The translations under genes were made by a program, and so were the position numbers. A stretch of DNA of 64,000 bases. Origin: Saururus chinensis (taxonomy: Eukaryota > Streptophyta > Magnoliopsida > Piperales > Saururaceae). Shown piece by piece: positions 24,802 through 36,700 of the stretch (position 1 is the stretch's first letter; every line of letters begins with the position of its first letter). The notes under the pieces are model-generated. The model made no database searches, was not told where the DNA came from, and saw nothing but the letters and a program-made list of their open reading frames with translations. The stretch covers positions 1,860,001 to 1,924,000 of the forward strand of contig CP141148.1 in assembly GCA_035235625.1 (NCBI GenBank), given 5' to 3'.

Positions 24802-27299
24802 CACTAATAATACCCTTAGTAGTGACATATAAGTTATACCGCGCTAGTACGTCATGAATACTACTATTTTAAAAAAAAATTCATATCCCCTCCTCTCTCT
24901 CTCTACCCTCTCTCTCCTCCCTCTTTCCTCTCTCTCTCTCCCTCTCCTCTCTCTCTGCCCTCCCCCTCTCTTTCTACCCTCTCTCTCTACCCTCTCTCTC
25001 TCCCTCTCTCTCCCCTCTCCTCTCTCTCTCCCCTCTCCTCTCTCTCTCCTTCCTCCCTCGCTCACTCCTCTCCTCTGTCTCTCCCTCCTCCCTCTCTCTA
25101 GATCTCCCTATCTCTCTCCTCTCTCTATCTCTCCCTTCTTTAAAAAATTAATTAAATAAAAATATTAATAGCGACGTATAGATATATACGTCGTTATTAA
25201 TATAGGTATTAGCGACGTATATCGTTATGTGTCGCTAATACATGTACTAATAGCGACGTATATAATTATACGTCCCTCTTACTATTTTATTTTTATTTAA
25301 AAATTAATATAAAATTTAAAAAAATCAAAATAAATTTCCTCTCTCTACCCTCTCTCTCCATTCTCTCTCCCCTCTCTCCTCTCTCTCCCTCTCTCTTCCC
25401 TCCCTTCTATCTCTCTCTTCCCTCCCTCTCCTCTCTCACTCTTCCCTATCCTCTCCTCTCTCTCTCTCTTCCCTCCCCTCTCCTCTCTCTCTCTTCCCTA
25501 TCTCTCCTCTCTCTCTCTCTTCCCTCCCTCTCTCTCTCTCTCTCTCTCTTCCCTATCCTCTCTCCTCCCTCTCCCTCTCCCTCTCCCTCTCCCTCTCCGT
25601 CTCCCTCTCCCTCTCCCTCTCCCTCTCCTCTCTCTCCCCTCTCTCTTCTATCTACCTACACACTATCTCTCTTCCCTCTCCCTCTCTCTCTCTTCCCTCC
25701 CTTCTATCTCTCTCTTCCCTCCCCTCTGTCTCTCTTCTCTCCTCCTCCCTCTCTCTTCCCTCCCCTCTATCTCTCTCTTCCCTCTACTCTCTCTCCTATC
25801 TACCTACACACTATCTCTCCTCTAATTTCAAAATTTTAATATTTTTTTCTTTAAAATTAATTTTTAAAATAAAAAAATAATTAAATAAAAATACTAATAG
25901 CGACATATAAATATATACGTCACTAATAGTACATGTATTAGCGGCATATAAATATATACGTCGCTAATAGTACATGTATTAGCAACGTATAAATATATAC
26001 GTTGCTAATACATATACTATTAGCGACGTATATATTTATACGTCACTAATACATGTACTAATAGCGACATATATAGACGTCGCTATTAGTATTTTATTTT
26101 AATTATTTTTTATTTTAAAAAATAAAAAAAATTAAATTTTTTTAAAAAATCAAAAAAAAAATTCTTCTCACCCTCCCTTCTCTCTCTCTCTCTTCCCTAT
26201 CTCTCTCTCTCCACCCTCTCCTCCCTCTCTCTCCCCTCTCCTCCCTCTCTCACCTCTCTCTCCCCGATCTCTCTCTCTCCCTCTCTCTTCCCTCCCCTCT
26301 CCTCTCTCTCTTCCCTCCCCTCTCTCTCTTCTCTCTCTCTCTTCCCTCCCCTCTCCTCTTTGTCTCTCTCTAGCTCTCTCTTCCCTATCTTCTCTCTCTC
26401 TCCCTCACTCTTCCCTCCCCATCCCTCTCTCTTCCCTCCCCTCTATCTCTCTCTTCCCTCTCCTCTCTCTCCTATCTACCTACATACTATCTCTCATTTA
26501 ATTTTAAATTTTTAATCTTTTTTTCTTTAAAATTAATTTTTAAAATAAAAAAATAATTAAATAAAAATATTAATAGCAACGTATAAATATATATGTCGCT
26601 ATTAGTACACTTATTAGCGATGTATATATCTATACATCACTAATACATATACTAATAGCAACATATAGAGCTATACATCGCTATTAGTATTTTATTTAAA
26701 TTATTTTTTATTTTAAAAAATAAAAAAATTTAAAATTTTAAAAAAATTAAAATAAAATTTTAATAAAAATAGATATTAGCGACGCATGTGACTATGCGTC
26801 ACTACTACCAAGGGTAATAGCGACGCATTTTACCATGCATCGCTACTATTATTAGGTAGTAGCGACAGATAACATATGCGTCGCTATTAGTTCCTATTTT
26901 TTAATTTTTTTAAAAAATTAAGAATTATTAGCGACACTCATTTTTAAATGTCACTATTGTTGAGACTAGTAGTGACGTTTGTTAAAATACGTCATTAATA
27001 GTTTTAAATTTTTTAAAAAAAATTAAAATATACATCTTTTAGTAACGTTTATAAAAGCATCGCTAATAATATAAGTATTAGCGACAACATAAATTAAAGT
27101 GTTGCTAAAAAGTTACATATTAGCAACGTTTGGATTTATACATCGCTAATAAACTACCATTAGCGATACTTAATATTATGCGTCTCTAATATTATTATTT
27201 TTAGGGATAATTTATTATATGTTGTTATTATTAATTTTTTATAATATATAATATTGCGATGCTTATATAAATATTACTAATACCCAATTTTATTATAGT
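24802..27299. mobile_element. CACTA-like element built of CT tracts and TAGCGACG repeats
   Basis: The right end reads inward, on the minus strand, CACTATAATAAAATTGGG from 27299. A weaker CACTAATAATACCC lies at 24802. The interior is filled with TAGCGACGTAT/ATACGTCGCTA words in both orientations, as in the subterminal repeats where CACTA transposases bind. A unit of CT-rich tract, AT-rich spacer and TAGCGACG block is present three times (spacers near 25,151, 25,880 and 26,561). There is no coding sequence. No 3-bp target duplication was found, so the left end is uncertain. Confidence 0.55.
24888..26500. repeat. Three CT-rich tracts in tandem 0.7-kb units
   Basis: Nearly pure pyrimidine tracts at about 24,888-25,140, 25,335-25,820 and 26,165-26,495, including a CCCTCT hexamer run near 25,560-25,630. 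Each is followed by the same AT-rich spacer with AATTAAATAAAAAT. The open frames across them (Leu/Ser-rich, or Arg/Glu-rich on the minus strand) are composition artefacts. Confidence 0.85.
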
Positions 27300-27874
27300 G
27301 CGATACGAAGAGAAGTGGGCAAGGAGCCGGTCCACCGGCTTGTCGAATGGTACGTTTCCCACGTAGATCTTCGGCATCGAGACGTCAGTAGGGGGAGGAT
27401 TGATTGTTGGCCCGTTCACACCGGAGGCTGCGAGTTGGGTAACTGTCATCCAGCCGTCAATCTTGTTGTTGGGTTCCTTGAGAGCGAGGAGGGCACCATC
27501 AATGTGCTTGAAGGTGACAAAATCATAGCCCTTGCTCTTTCTAGTGGCCTAGTCGAGGATGACAATGGCCTCCTCGAAGTCACCGTAGGAGGAGAAGAGG
27601 GTGCAAAGGCGCTCGGTGGTGGTGTCCCATCCGAGGCTGCGGATGAAGAGCTTGCGTTAGGGCGGGTGACGGTACACCATCACCCCAACAGGCATCGGGG
27701 ACGTCCGGGTGGTGATGGCCGCGTGCTGAAGGATGTCAAGAAGTTGCTCCTGCGTGAAGGGCTCGATGACCTTTCGCGTGTCCTCCGGCGTAAGCATCCA
27801 CGAGAGGGGCTGACGGCGCCGTCGATCACCACACGGTTCTCGTCGACCTTTTGCTTCTTAGCTGCAAGATCCAT
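27300..27874 (-). pseudogene. UBA2-like RRM protein retropseudogene, truncated by the CACTA end
   Basis: An intronless minus-strand copy starting MDLAAKKQKVDENRVVIDGA at 27874. It continues, after a frameshift near 27,800, with EDTRKVIEPFTQEQLLDILQ, then RRM1 ([36 protein letters not shown]) and the start of RRM2 ([22 protein letters not shown]). This matches UBP1-associated protein 2, a plant nuclear RNA-binding protein. Two stops and at least one frameshift disable it. It stops abruptly at the CACTATAATAAAA terminus, so the 3' half was lost or separated. The absence of introns points to retrotransposition, though UBA2 parents may themselves lack coding introns. Confidence 0.82.
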
Positions 27875-27909
27875 GGAGAGATGGGGCTCGCAGAAGGAGA
27901 GGGAGGGGC

Positions 27910-28540
27910 TTAATCGTGAGGGAGGAGTGGATACGTTATGGTACTGTTTATTTGGGTAACGACATAAAAAAAATTTGGGGTCACAGGGGTATTGAAGAAA
28001 TTTGAAATTACTTATTTTTTTTTCTACAACGGGGTATTGAAGGGTATTTGGGGATGTATATAGCCGCGTTCTTATATAAATATGCATGTAGGCTTATGGG
28101 CAAGACAATGCTCACTCGTAATTTATCTATGATTTAGAACTGGTGATAATATCTTCTCTCTTGAGTAAGCTCTAGCTATCTCCCTTATATTCAGATGGAT
28201 TGCCCTTATGGATTTAAGGATTGTTTTCCAATTGCGCATGCGGAGTCAAACTTAGTAACTGCAAGGCAGCTACGAAAGCACCAAATAAAGAAGAGCAAGA
28301 CGGAATACAGAAATTTGTGAGAAGAATTAAGGGAACCCTATCCTCTCTCACGAGATTCCAAAGACTTCCATCATGTTGGCTGTGAGAAGCAAAGGGTGGT
28401 CTCTTGCAGGCGGTTCTCGTAATCGCCGACCGGAATTTGATCCTTTTGAGGGTCAGAGGGAGTGCGTCAACGTTAATCAAGCGACAGTAATGATCCTAGG
28501 ACCTCAATTCTACTGCATAGAGGTACGATCCAACAGTGTC
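27910..28540. other. Intergenic DNA upstream of the retropseudogene
   Basis: 27,910-28,060 is the second copy of the repeat at 24,225-24,390. Nothing else was recognised; the open frame at 28,214-28,480 has no known family. Confidence 0.4.
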
Positions 28541-30135
28541 TATAGTAAATCTTCATGGCAGGAGTTAAGTCTATGAGCTTCCACCGTATGGGTTTATTAA
28601 ATTGGAAATAAAAGGCATTGCCTGCAATGAGTAGGATCTAATAAATGCAAAAATTGAAGTCCTTTTGACTTATTTTCAGTCTGAGACAACGCATTGATTG
28701 TGGGAAAATTCATTTCTTTGACAGTTCAGATTACTCCCAATAATCAACGGTGTGCCTGAATATTCATGCAAGTGACATTTAGCCAAAATCTTACACAATT
28801 CATGTGGGTTGGATATGTCCAAGTCAACTTTCTTCTTATGTCTAATAGAGCTTTGATTGATGCCTTACCAGGCACCAGACACGGTGAGAGTGTAGGTTGT
28901 CAGCCACTTCACACTCTTCTTATCGACAACCTCCATGTACCTACAAAACCTTTAATTTTATTCAAGTTACCTCCGAAAACAACCGGTCATGGAAGACATG
29001 CCGAGGGGCATGTACATGTGGAAGGTGGGCGATTCATTTGTAAAAGCAAAGGCTGGTCCCTTCCTAAGTTATCAATGGCCCAAATTGTTCCATTATCAAA
29101 TGTGCAGCCCGCAGGGGAAATACAAGCTTACTTTTTCTACTTTGTACTGCAAAAAGTTAACGGATGAAGCACATTGCTTCCTTTGCTTTGTTATTTTGCT
29201 AGTGAGATAAAAATGGCAGTATCTTACGACACTCATCTTTGACAAATTTTCCCACCTTGGAAATTGCTTATAAAACTGCAGTATATACATAGGAAAAAGC
29301 TAGCCAGTGCTGTAGCTTCAATGAGGTGTAGCTCCCTGTCGAGGCCATGATCTGACAACTCTCTTTGGACAAAGCTACTTCACAGTCCCCAAAGTTGCAA
29401 TCTTTGAACTGAAGCTCCGTTACAAGAAAAGAGTTTAAGAACGAGTGTTCAATTTCCACCTCAGTTACCAGTGTGATTGCCTATTGCACTATGTTTTCAA
29501 CAAAAAAAATTGATACATTTCGGAGTTTTTATATGCAATGATTACGTGGGTAACGTTGTTGATTATACTTTGAAAACCACAATATTACGAAGTGCACAAT
29601 GGCATATTTTTGTGCAAATTTCTTGGGTCATAAACTTTTTAGCCTTTTTATCCCATCAGATCATCATTGCATTGGTGTCCTTCGAAGTGTATACTCAACA
29701 TGATTTTTCTCTTGTTTTTTTCCCCTGAAAAAGATTGTCAACATGAAAGTTTAAACTGGAATAGTTGAAACCAATGACTTAAAACACATTGGAATTAGAC
29801 ACTAATTACACGTAAAAATTGTCAATTCAGTTATTTCCAACTATTTAATCATGAGAAGATATTTGAAATGCACGAGTATTTGCGTAGTAGATAAGCATTG
29901 CACTCACAAAAGAAAAGTGAAATACAGTCTAATCATATACTCCATTAAGCACTAATGTAAAATAACTCAATGGGAGATACAGCTAATAAACAAAATAAAT
30001 TATACTTAAATGGGAGATATAGCTAACAACTCAATGGGAATATTTTTAAAGCACTAACATAGTTCATTAAGCACAAATGTACTTCAATAAACGCTGCTCT
30101 AAATCTGGTGTTGTAGACAACCTCTCTTGCAAGAT
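28541..30135 (+). repeat. Duplicated LACS2 upstream segment (copy B)
   Basis: Matches 31,526-33,425 in the same order: CACCGTATGG.TTTATT (28,581/31,576), ATGATCTAATAAATGCAAAAA-type words (28,635/31,809), GTGGGTTGGATATGTCCAA (28,803/31,992), CATCAGATCATCATTGCATT (29,655/32,773) and AAACGC(T/C)GCTCTAAATCTGGTG (30,089/33,384). The match ends before the CT leader and exon 1 of LACS2, so the copy has upstream DNA but no coding exon. Confidence 0.8.
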
Positions 30136-31109
30136 AAACCAAGTTTCCGTTAGGAAAGGAAAATTTTATTTATTTATTTAACTCTAATTTCAATGTGGTG
30201 GAAAGAATGAAGCATCTACAAAACTTGTGATGCCACAAGTAGCATATGCCATTCTATCATTTTAGTTTTCTTCTTTCATTTTTTTTTTTTTTTTGGGGGG
30301 AGGCGGGGGGGCGACTAGCACCAACCATAAAAACAATGTCCATTTCGACCATTTGTGTTTGCTAAGGCGCGCGGGTCAATTTGCTTCCACTGAAGTAATG
30401 TGTATTTGCTTGAAGTTGCTTCTGAAACAGCCATCTCAATGCTCACCATAGTGCCATTACCATACAGCTACTCCATTCAATGCACACATATCGCTGCAGT
30501 ATATAACATCTCCCATTTCTCTTATTTCTGAACGTATTCATTATCCATCAACATACAGGCAATATACAACTACAATTGGATCATGGGTAGTTGGCCATTT
30601 TACCGCCTGCTGGTCTTTGTCCCCCTTTTCAAGACTGTTGCTCAATTTTTATGGTAGGACAATCACACAACTCTCTTAAGAAACGTTCAGTAGGCCCCAG
30701 AAGAATTTATTTTTATTTTAAAGGTACACAGGAGCCCTTCAAGTCTCCTCATCCCAATTGCAACCGAAGAGAGCAGGCCAAAGCTCTGTGTAATATTTTG
30801 CCACATTATTTATATGAAAAATACTTTAATGACGTGTAATTCATTATTTAAAAAACGTTGATTAGTGGTGTCCACAAAAGTAGTCCCTACTTATCAATAG
30901 TTTCTGGGTGATGAAGTAAGTTCATCGCGTATGAAACCTAACGTGTAGCATTACTCTATTTCCAGCTCCAGGGTGCATAACACGCAACCTCATTGCCACA
31001 TCATAATTCCAGCTCCATGACATCCTCTTGTGCATGTCGTTAAACGGTCTAAGCTCATATAATCTGTTGTTTAACATGTAATGACTACAACAGAGGAAGA
31101 GGAGAGGGG
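30136..31109. other. Spacer between duplicated segments
   Basis: No gene seen. A T16/G6 homopolymer junction lies at about 30,278-30,312. The short open frames have no recognisable family. Confidence 0.4.
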
Positions 31110-31613
31110 ACAAGGGAGATATATTTGACTAGGCTATATGACTGGCTCAGTCCACCTTCATCTGTATCCAGTGGGAAAACAGGTATGTATAGTTTGGCTG
31201 CATGCCCTTGTCCTTTTCCCAAGTGATAATATTATGTGCCTCACAAATGGAGATTAGAAGATGGTCATCAAAACAGGAAAGATGGGCCTGCTCATCGCCA
31301 AGTTCTCCTGTTAATTTTTTGCTCAATTATTTAAATCCAGTATACTAGTCAAATAATTGTCAAATATTAAGTTTGAATAGTTGTAAAGACCATAAATATC
31401 ATGGCAAGATGGCCAAGTGCTCCTTTGCTTCTTGTTCATGTTCTTCTTCACGTGAAAAGTGTCATGAATTTGACTGATTTTTCTTAGCTGGAGCTCAGTG
31501 TGTCTCTCATGCTTTATTTTCTTATTACTAAATATTCATAGCAGGAGTTTAGTCTGCAACCGAGTCCCTTCCCACCGTATGGCTTTATTGAAAACAGCAT
31601 GTTTAAGGAATAA

Positions 31614-31790
<177 letters not shown>

Positions 31791-33360
31791 CATAGCCTGC
31801 GTGAGGAGTATGATCTAATAAATGCAAAAACATAAATTGCTTTTGATCTTTGACCCACTTTCATTCTGAGTCTACTTACTATTTATTGGGAAATCCATTT
31901 CTATAATATCCGGGATTCTCCCACTAATCGTCAGCATATTGCTTAACATGCATGCAACTGGCATTAGCTAGGAGCTGTGACAAATTCTTGTGGGTATGTC
32001 CAACTTTCTTCTTTCAGCCACAAAGCTTTAATTACTCAAGCATCCGAAAGCAACTGGTCATGGGAGGTCTTTGGGACATGCCCAAGGCCATGTTATAGGA
32101 TAGGAGCTTTACATTACATGTGGTAGGTGGGTGGTTCATTTAGCTACCTACCCAAGTTAATCAGTAACTCAAAAGTTTTCCACCATCGATCACATGTGCA
32201 GCCTGCAGGGGAAGTGCAAGTTAAGTTTACTATTTTCCAATCTTGGAATGCTAAAAGTCCCTATGCATGGGAAGTGTTTTTCATGCTCATTGTTTACCAT
32301 GAGCCGAGCCTAAAGAACTGGTAAAAAGCGTTCATTTTTAAAATCAACAGCACACACGTTAGCACATATTAGCATAAGTACCCACATGCATTCATTACAC
32401 TCGGTTCATTGTCAAAAACACAAAAAACGCTTCCCTATGGATGAGGAATATTGCTTTCTTTATATGTATGAGGGAATCAGTACATGTGGGGTTACTTGCC
32501 AGTGAAAAAAGAATGGCAATAGCCTATATGACACTCATTTTTTGTCTAATATTCCTACCTAGGAAATTGCTTACAAGACTAGCTAGTATAAGAAGAGCTA
32601 CCTCTCCTATGAGTGTGGATGGAGTTTTAATTACAACTATTTTTGGACAAAGCTATGTGATTTCAGTTTTGTCAAAATCAAGATATCAGTGATCTCTTAA
32701 TACTCAATGGCAGGATACACAGTCCCAAAATGTTTCAATTTTAAAGTCACGTGAATTTTTAGCCTTTTTTTTCATCAGATCATCATTGCATTCGGGTCCT
32801 TCATTTTTTTTTAGTGTAAGCATGAAGGTTGGAATTAAAATAGGGAAAAATAATGATTTAAACAAATTAATCAGACTTAAATTGTCGATGCAACTAATTC
32901 TAACTATTTTATTATGAAAAAAAACGAAATTAGAAAGCATTCAATATGTATACGTTGCATGCAATCATCACTTATTTTGTTTCTAGTCTCAAATTTAAGT
33001 TGATGTTGTCACTGTACCACCCACTAAAAGATACTGAAGTACAGTTTAGTGATTCAATGAAAAATAAATCAAGGAAAAGAAGGCAACCTGTTCAGGTATG
33101 GTAATTAGCAGAACAAAAGCCAAAATAAAGGTTAAATTAGCAGGCTTTAAGGACACAACTGCAATTAATGCATTTTTACAAAGATTTAAGAATATATAAG
33201 AATTAACTGGGTCCACAAATAGCATGTACCATTTTGTCATAATATGTTTTCTTTCTTTCTTTCTGGAAAACATACTAATATAAGAAGTAATATTATTGAA
33301 ATTGACAGAGTCCAATTGGTATTGGTGGGGAGAAGAAGGTTTGGCTCCCCTTCTCTCACC

Positions 33361-33368
33361 TATAAAAA
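33361..33368 (+). promoter_or_regulatory. Probable TATA box of the LACS2-like gene
   Basis: TATAAAAA sits 159 bp before the upstream ATG and 240 bp before the conventional one. A CCAAT motif lies just upstream at about 33,311. Transcription would be expected to start near 33,390-33,400, giving a 5' leader that contains the CT microsatellite. This is inferred from position and sequence only. Confidence 0.5.
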
Positions 33369-33458
33369 CAGCTCAATTCATTAAACGCCGCTCTAAATCT
33401 GGTGGAGTAGACATTTTTATCTCTTCTCCCAACAAATCTGAATTTATTGCAGCGACAA

Positions 33459-33485
33459 CTCTCTCTCTCTCTCTCTCTCTCTCTC
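33459..33485 (+). repeat. (CT)13 microsatellite in the LACS2 leader
   Basis: About 27 nt of pure CT dinucleotides lie between the likely TATA box and the first ATG. CT-rich leaders are common in plant genes. A second run lies at the start of intron 1 (33759-33792). Confidence 0.9.
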
Positions 33486-33519
33486 AACTGGTGCATTTAT
33501 CCAACCCACCAAAACGATC

Positions 33520-33600
33520 ATGGGCTGTTTATGTTCATCGAGTACTACAAAATCAGCCACCCAGAGAGCTGAACATCAGAAATCCACCAAGGGAGAAGCA
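33520..33600 (+). CDS. Optional in-frame N-terminal extension of the LACS2-like protein
   Basis: An ATG at 33520 opens the LACS2 frame 27 codons upstream of the conventional start, with no stop between. It has A at -3 and G at +4, a good start context. The predicted start is MGCLCSSSTTKSATQ: Gly2 with a small residue at position 6 and Cys at 3 and 5, the pattern of N-myristoylation plus S-acylation. It lies downstream of the likely TATA box (33361), so it is probably transcribed. Whether it is translated cannot be seen here. The conventional ATG at 33601 also has G at -3 and +4, so leaky scanning is possible. Confidence 0.45.
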
Positions 33601-33755
33601 ATGGAGGTGTACACAGTGAAGATGGAAGATGCAAGGCCTGCCCAGGGGGAGAGGCCGTCGGCCGGGCCGGTCTATCGATGTGTGTATGCCAAGGATGGTC
33701 TGCTGGAACCGCCAGAGAGCCTTTATTCTCCATGGGACTTCTTCAGGTTGCATAC

Positions 33756-33795
<40 letters not shown>

Positions 33796-36700
33796 TGTCA
33801 TTAGGAATGATGAAGAGGACTCACCAGCCACCAATATTGCATTTGCTGGAGGATTTAGCCTGAGAAATGTACGATGTGTAAGTAAGGTTAGGAAGCAAAG
33901 CTATGGAGAAAACATTCTCTCGTGTCGGTTGTATCGGTTTCATGCACGTAGAAAACGATACTTTATGTTTCGGGCGATATGGATGTTGAATGGGTCATCA
34001 GAATTTCTTTGGTCAGGTCCCTATAGTATTTGCCTGATCCACAAACCTTGAATGATGCTTCAGCAGTCCATACACTGGTTGTCTTCTCTGGTCCTGCGAA
34101 TACTGTAGTCCGGCGAGTCAAGAATTTTAGTAGAATTTAGAACATAATGGCTTGTATATAGAAGACGTGTAAACCATAATGTTTGGAACGTCACTATTTG
34201 GACCATAAAACTCTTCACTACCTTATTTTCTTATATCACTATCTCCAAATTTTAAGGTTTGTCACTTATACCCTACAATTTTAATTTAATTTTTTCCTAT
34301 CCAATTTACCCCATAATTTTTTCTTGTTATCTTCTTCTTGTTGAAAGCTACAACACTAGTGGCTGCAGTGCTGGCCCTACCTCCCCTCCCCACAACCTCC
34401 TCCTCTACCTCCTTTTATCCTCCTCCTTCTCGAAGAAGAGGAGATGCCTTGTTGTGACTAGATCTAACATGGTCACAGCCAAGAGGCACCGGCTCTCCAC
34501 TTGCGTGACCGGTGGGATTAGGAGGAGGAAGAGGGGAAGGCAGAAGCCGTGGGGGATAGAAGGTAGGGAAGTCTCAGGTGACGCTGCTGGTAGTGTTTTA
34601 AAAATTAAGCCCGGCTAGTTGAACCGAGTTCAACCAGGGTGGGCGTTTTGGGTCATGCCATTTAAGTGTCAAACTGGATGTTTTTTCCTATTAAACGTAC
34701 TTTGTGTCCACCAATTGGGGTTGGTGACCAGGTCAATTTTAAAAACACTGGCCATTAATACGAAGAAGGAAACGAGATAATTAGGGTTTTTTAGGTTAGG
34801 GTAATTAATAAGAAAAATAGTATAGATTTAGGGATGAAAAGAATAAGTAAAAAAACACAAAAATATATTTATTTCTTGAGGTTCGGTCCGTTCGGGTACT
34901 GAGGAGTTTTTTGGGGCCAAGTAGCCATATTTTTCCTTCCTAAAGAACTAGGACACAAAATATAAGGCTGGTATTCTTCTCTCTCTCACTTGGTATGTGT
35001 TGACTGGTAGCACTTAGGCTCAAGTGTGCCGGCAAAACACTGTTTGTACCAGGCGAGACGAGAAGGTCCCTGGTACCTCAATATGAAGGGCCGGCCAGGT
35101 ATATTCATGGCTGGTCCCTTTTCTAACATCACCTAACTCAACTTCATAGATCATAACTATATCCACAACATAGTATCAGAAAAGTGGACGTCAGTGACAA
35201 TAGAATGCTGAATGGAATGAAATAGCAAGAGCTTATGACTATATTGCTGGTTTTGTTATAAAAATGGATATATTTCTCCAAGACCAGTCTCTCCATCTCC
35301 ACCTTTATACCAACCTATTTAAAAGTGCAAAAATCAATCTAAATCGTTATAATTCAATTTTCTTTTCTGTTTCAGTCAAGCTGTTAAGAGGAACCCCACA
35401 ATTCCCATGTTGGGTCATCGCGAGATTGTCGATGGGAAGGTATAAAGCACAATACCATTATGGAAAATGTTTTCCTGGCCAGTTTTAATGACCGGAAGCC
35501 ATGTGGAGGGGGGAAACATGTGCACTATTGGATCCAGTTCCCTAGTTTCTCTCACTGTATCTGGGTGATGTGCAACCTCCCATTGTTGGTCATCTAGCTT
35601 TGGTCATGAAAACCGGTCTGGCTAGACAAGTCTGTCAGTTATCCCTCCATGTAGCTCAGTGCAAGCTTTTTATCCAGTGACAGAAAATTGGTTTTGCAGG
35701 TTGGTCCGTACGTTTGGCAGACTTATCAGGAGGTCTATGATACGGCCATTAAAATTGGGTCCGCCATGAGAAAATGTGGAGTGAATCAGGTAATTCATAA
35801 AAAGATCCCTACTGAGTACATACTCCTATACATTGTTTGTCATGTATCGTTATAGCTATAACGCGGTTTTGGGTTGACAGGGAGGCCGTTGTGGCATCTT
35901 TGCATCAAACAGCCCTCAGTGGATAACCACAATGGAGGTGAGCTCTTTTTATGCACAATATTTGCTAAAGGTAGTTTGATAGAAATTGAGAGAGCAACAA
36001 AATGGTCATGTCTTTTTTCCTTCTTTTATTGTTTTTTATTTCTAAATGAGTCATTGATGAGTAACTACTATGTGTTCTTTCAATACAGGCTTGTAATGGC
36101 AATGGAATTTATTACGTGCCTTTATATGACACTCTGGGTAAGTTTTATATGTTATCACACTCTGGTCAGCTAATGAAAGATGTAGACATTTAGTTGGGTG
36201 ATTCAAAAATATGTACTGTTGAAGAAAGCGTGGTTATGCATATGTTGCAGGTGCTAATGCCGTAGAGTTCATTATCAACCATGCTGAAGTTTCTATAGCG
36301 TTTGTTCAGGAGAACAAAATTGACTATGTAACGGACACATCTCTGCTATGGTTTTTTCTTTTGTCTACCAGTGATTTCCCTCTTCCAGCAGTATATATTA
36401 TTAGATCACTTATTCTGCTGTTGCTGACCTATGTAACGAAAAGATGTAGCAAATGATGATTGAATAAAGTAAATGGACCGGAAACTGCATTTTGATTGAC
36501 ATCTACTTTAAAAACAGGAACTATGATGGGTATTTCTAAATTAACGAGGAAAAATACACATAGATAAAACGTAGGGTGCTCTTATAGATTAGCATACATC
36601 CTATGTCCAAATTTTACGATTAAAAAGATTGTTATGGGCAAAATTAATCCATATCAACCCACAAAGGGAAAAAGTTAATTGTTCTGTTTCAAGTTCCCTT

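Noticed and set aside
24844..25159. Leu/Ser-rich and Arg/Glu-rich open frames
   Set aside because: Low-complexity CT tract read on its two strands.
28766..29167. 133-residue open frame in the duplicated upstream segment
   Set aside because: The paired copy at 31.9-32.4 kb does not keep the frame and no family is recognised.
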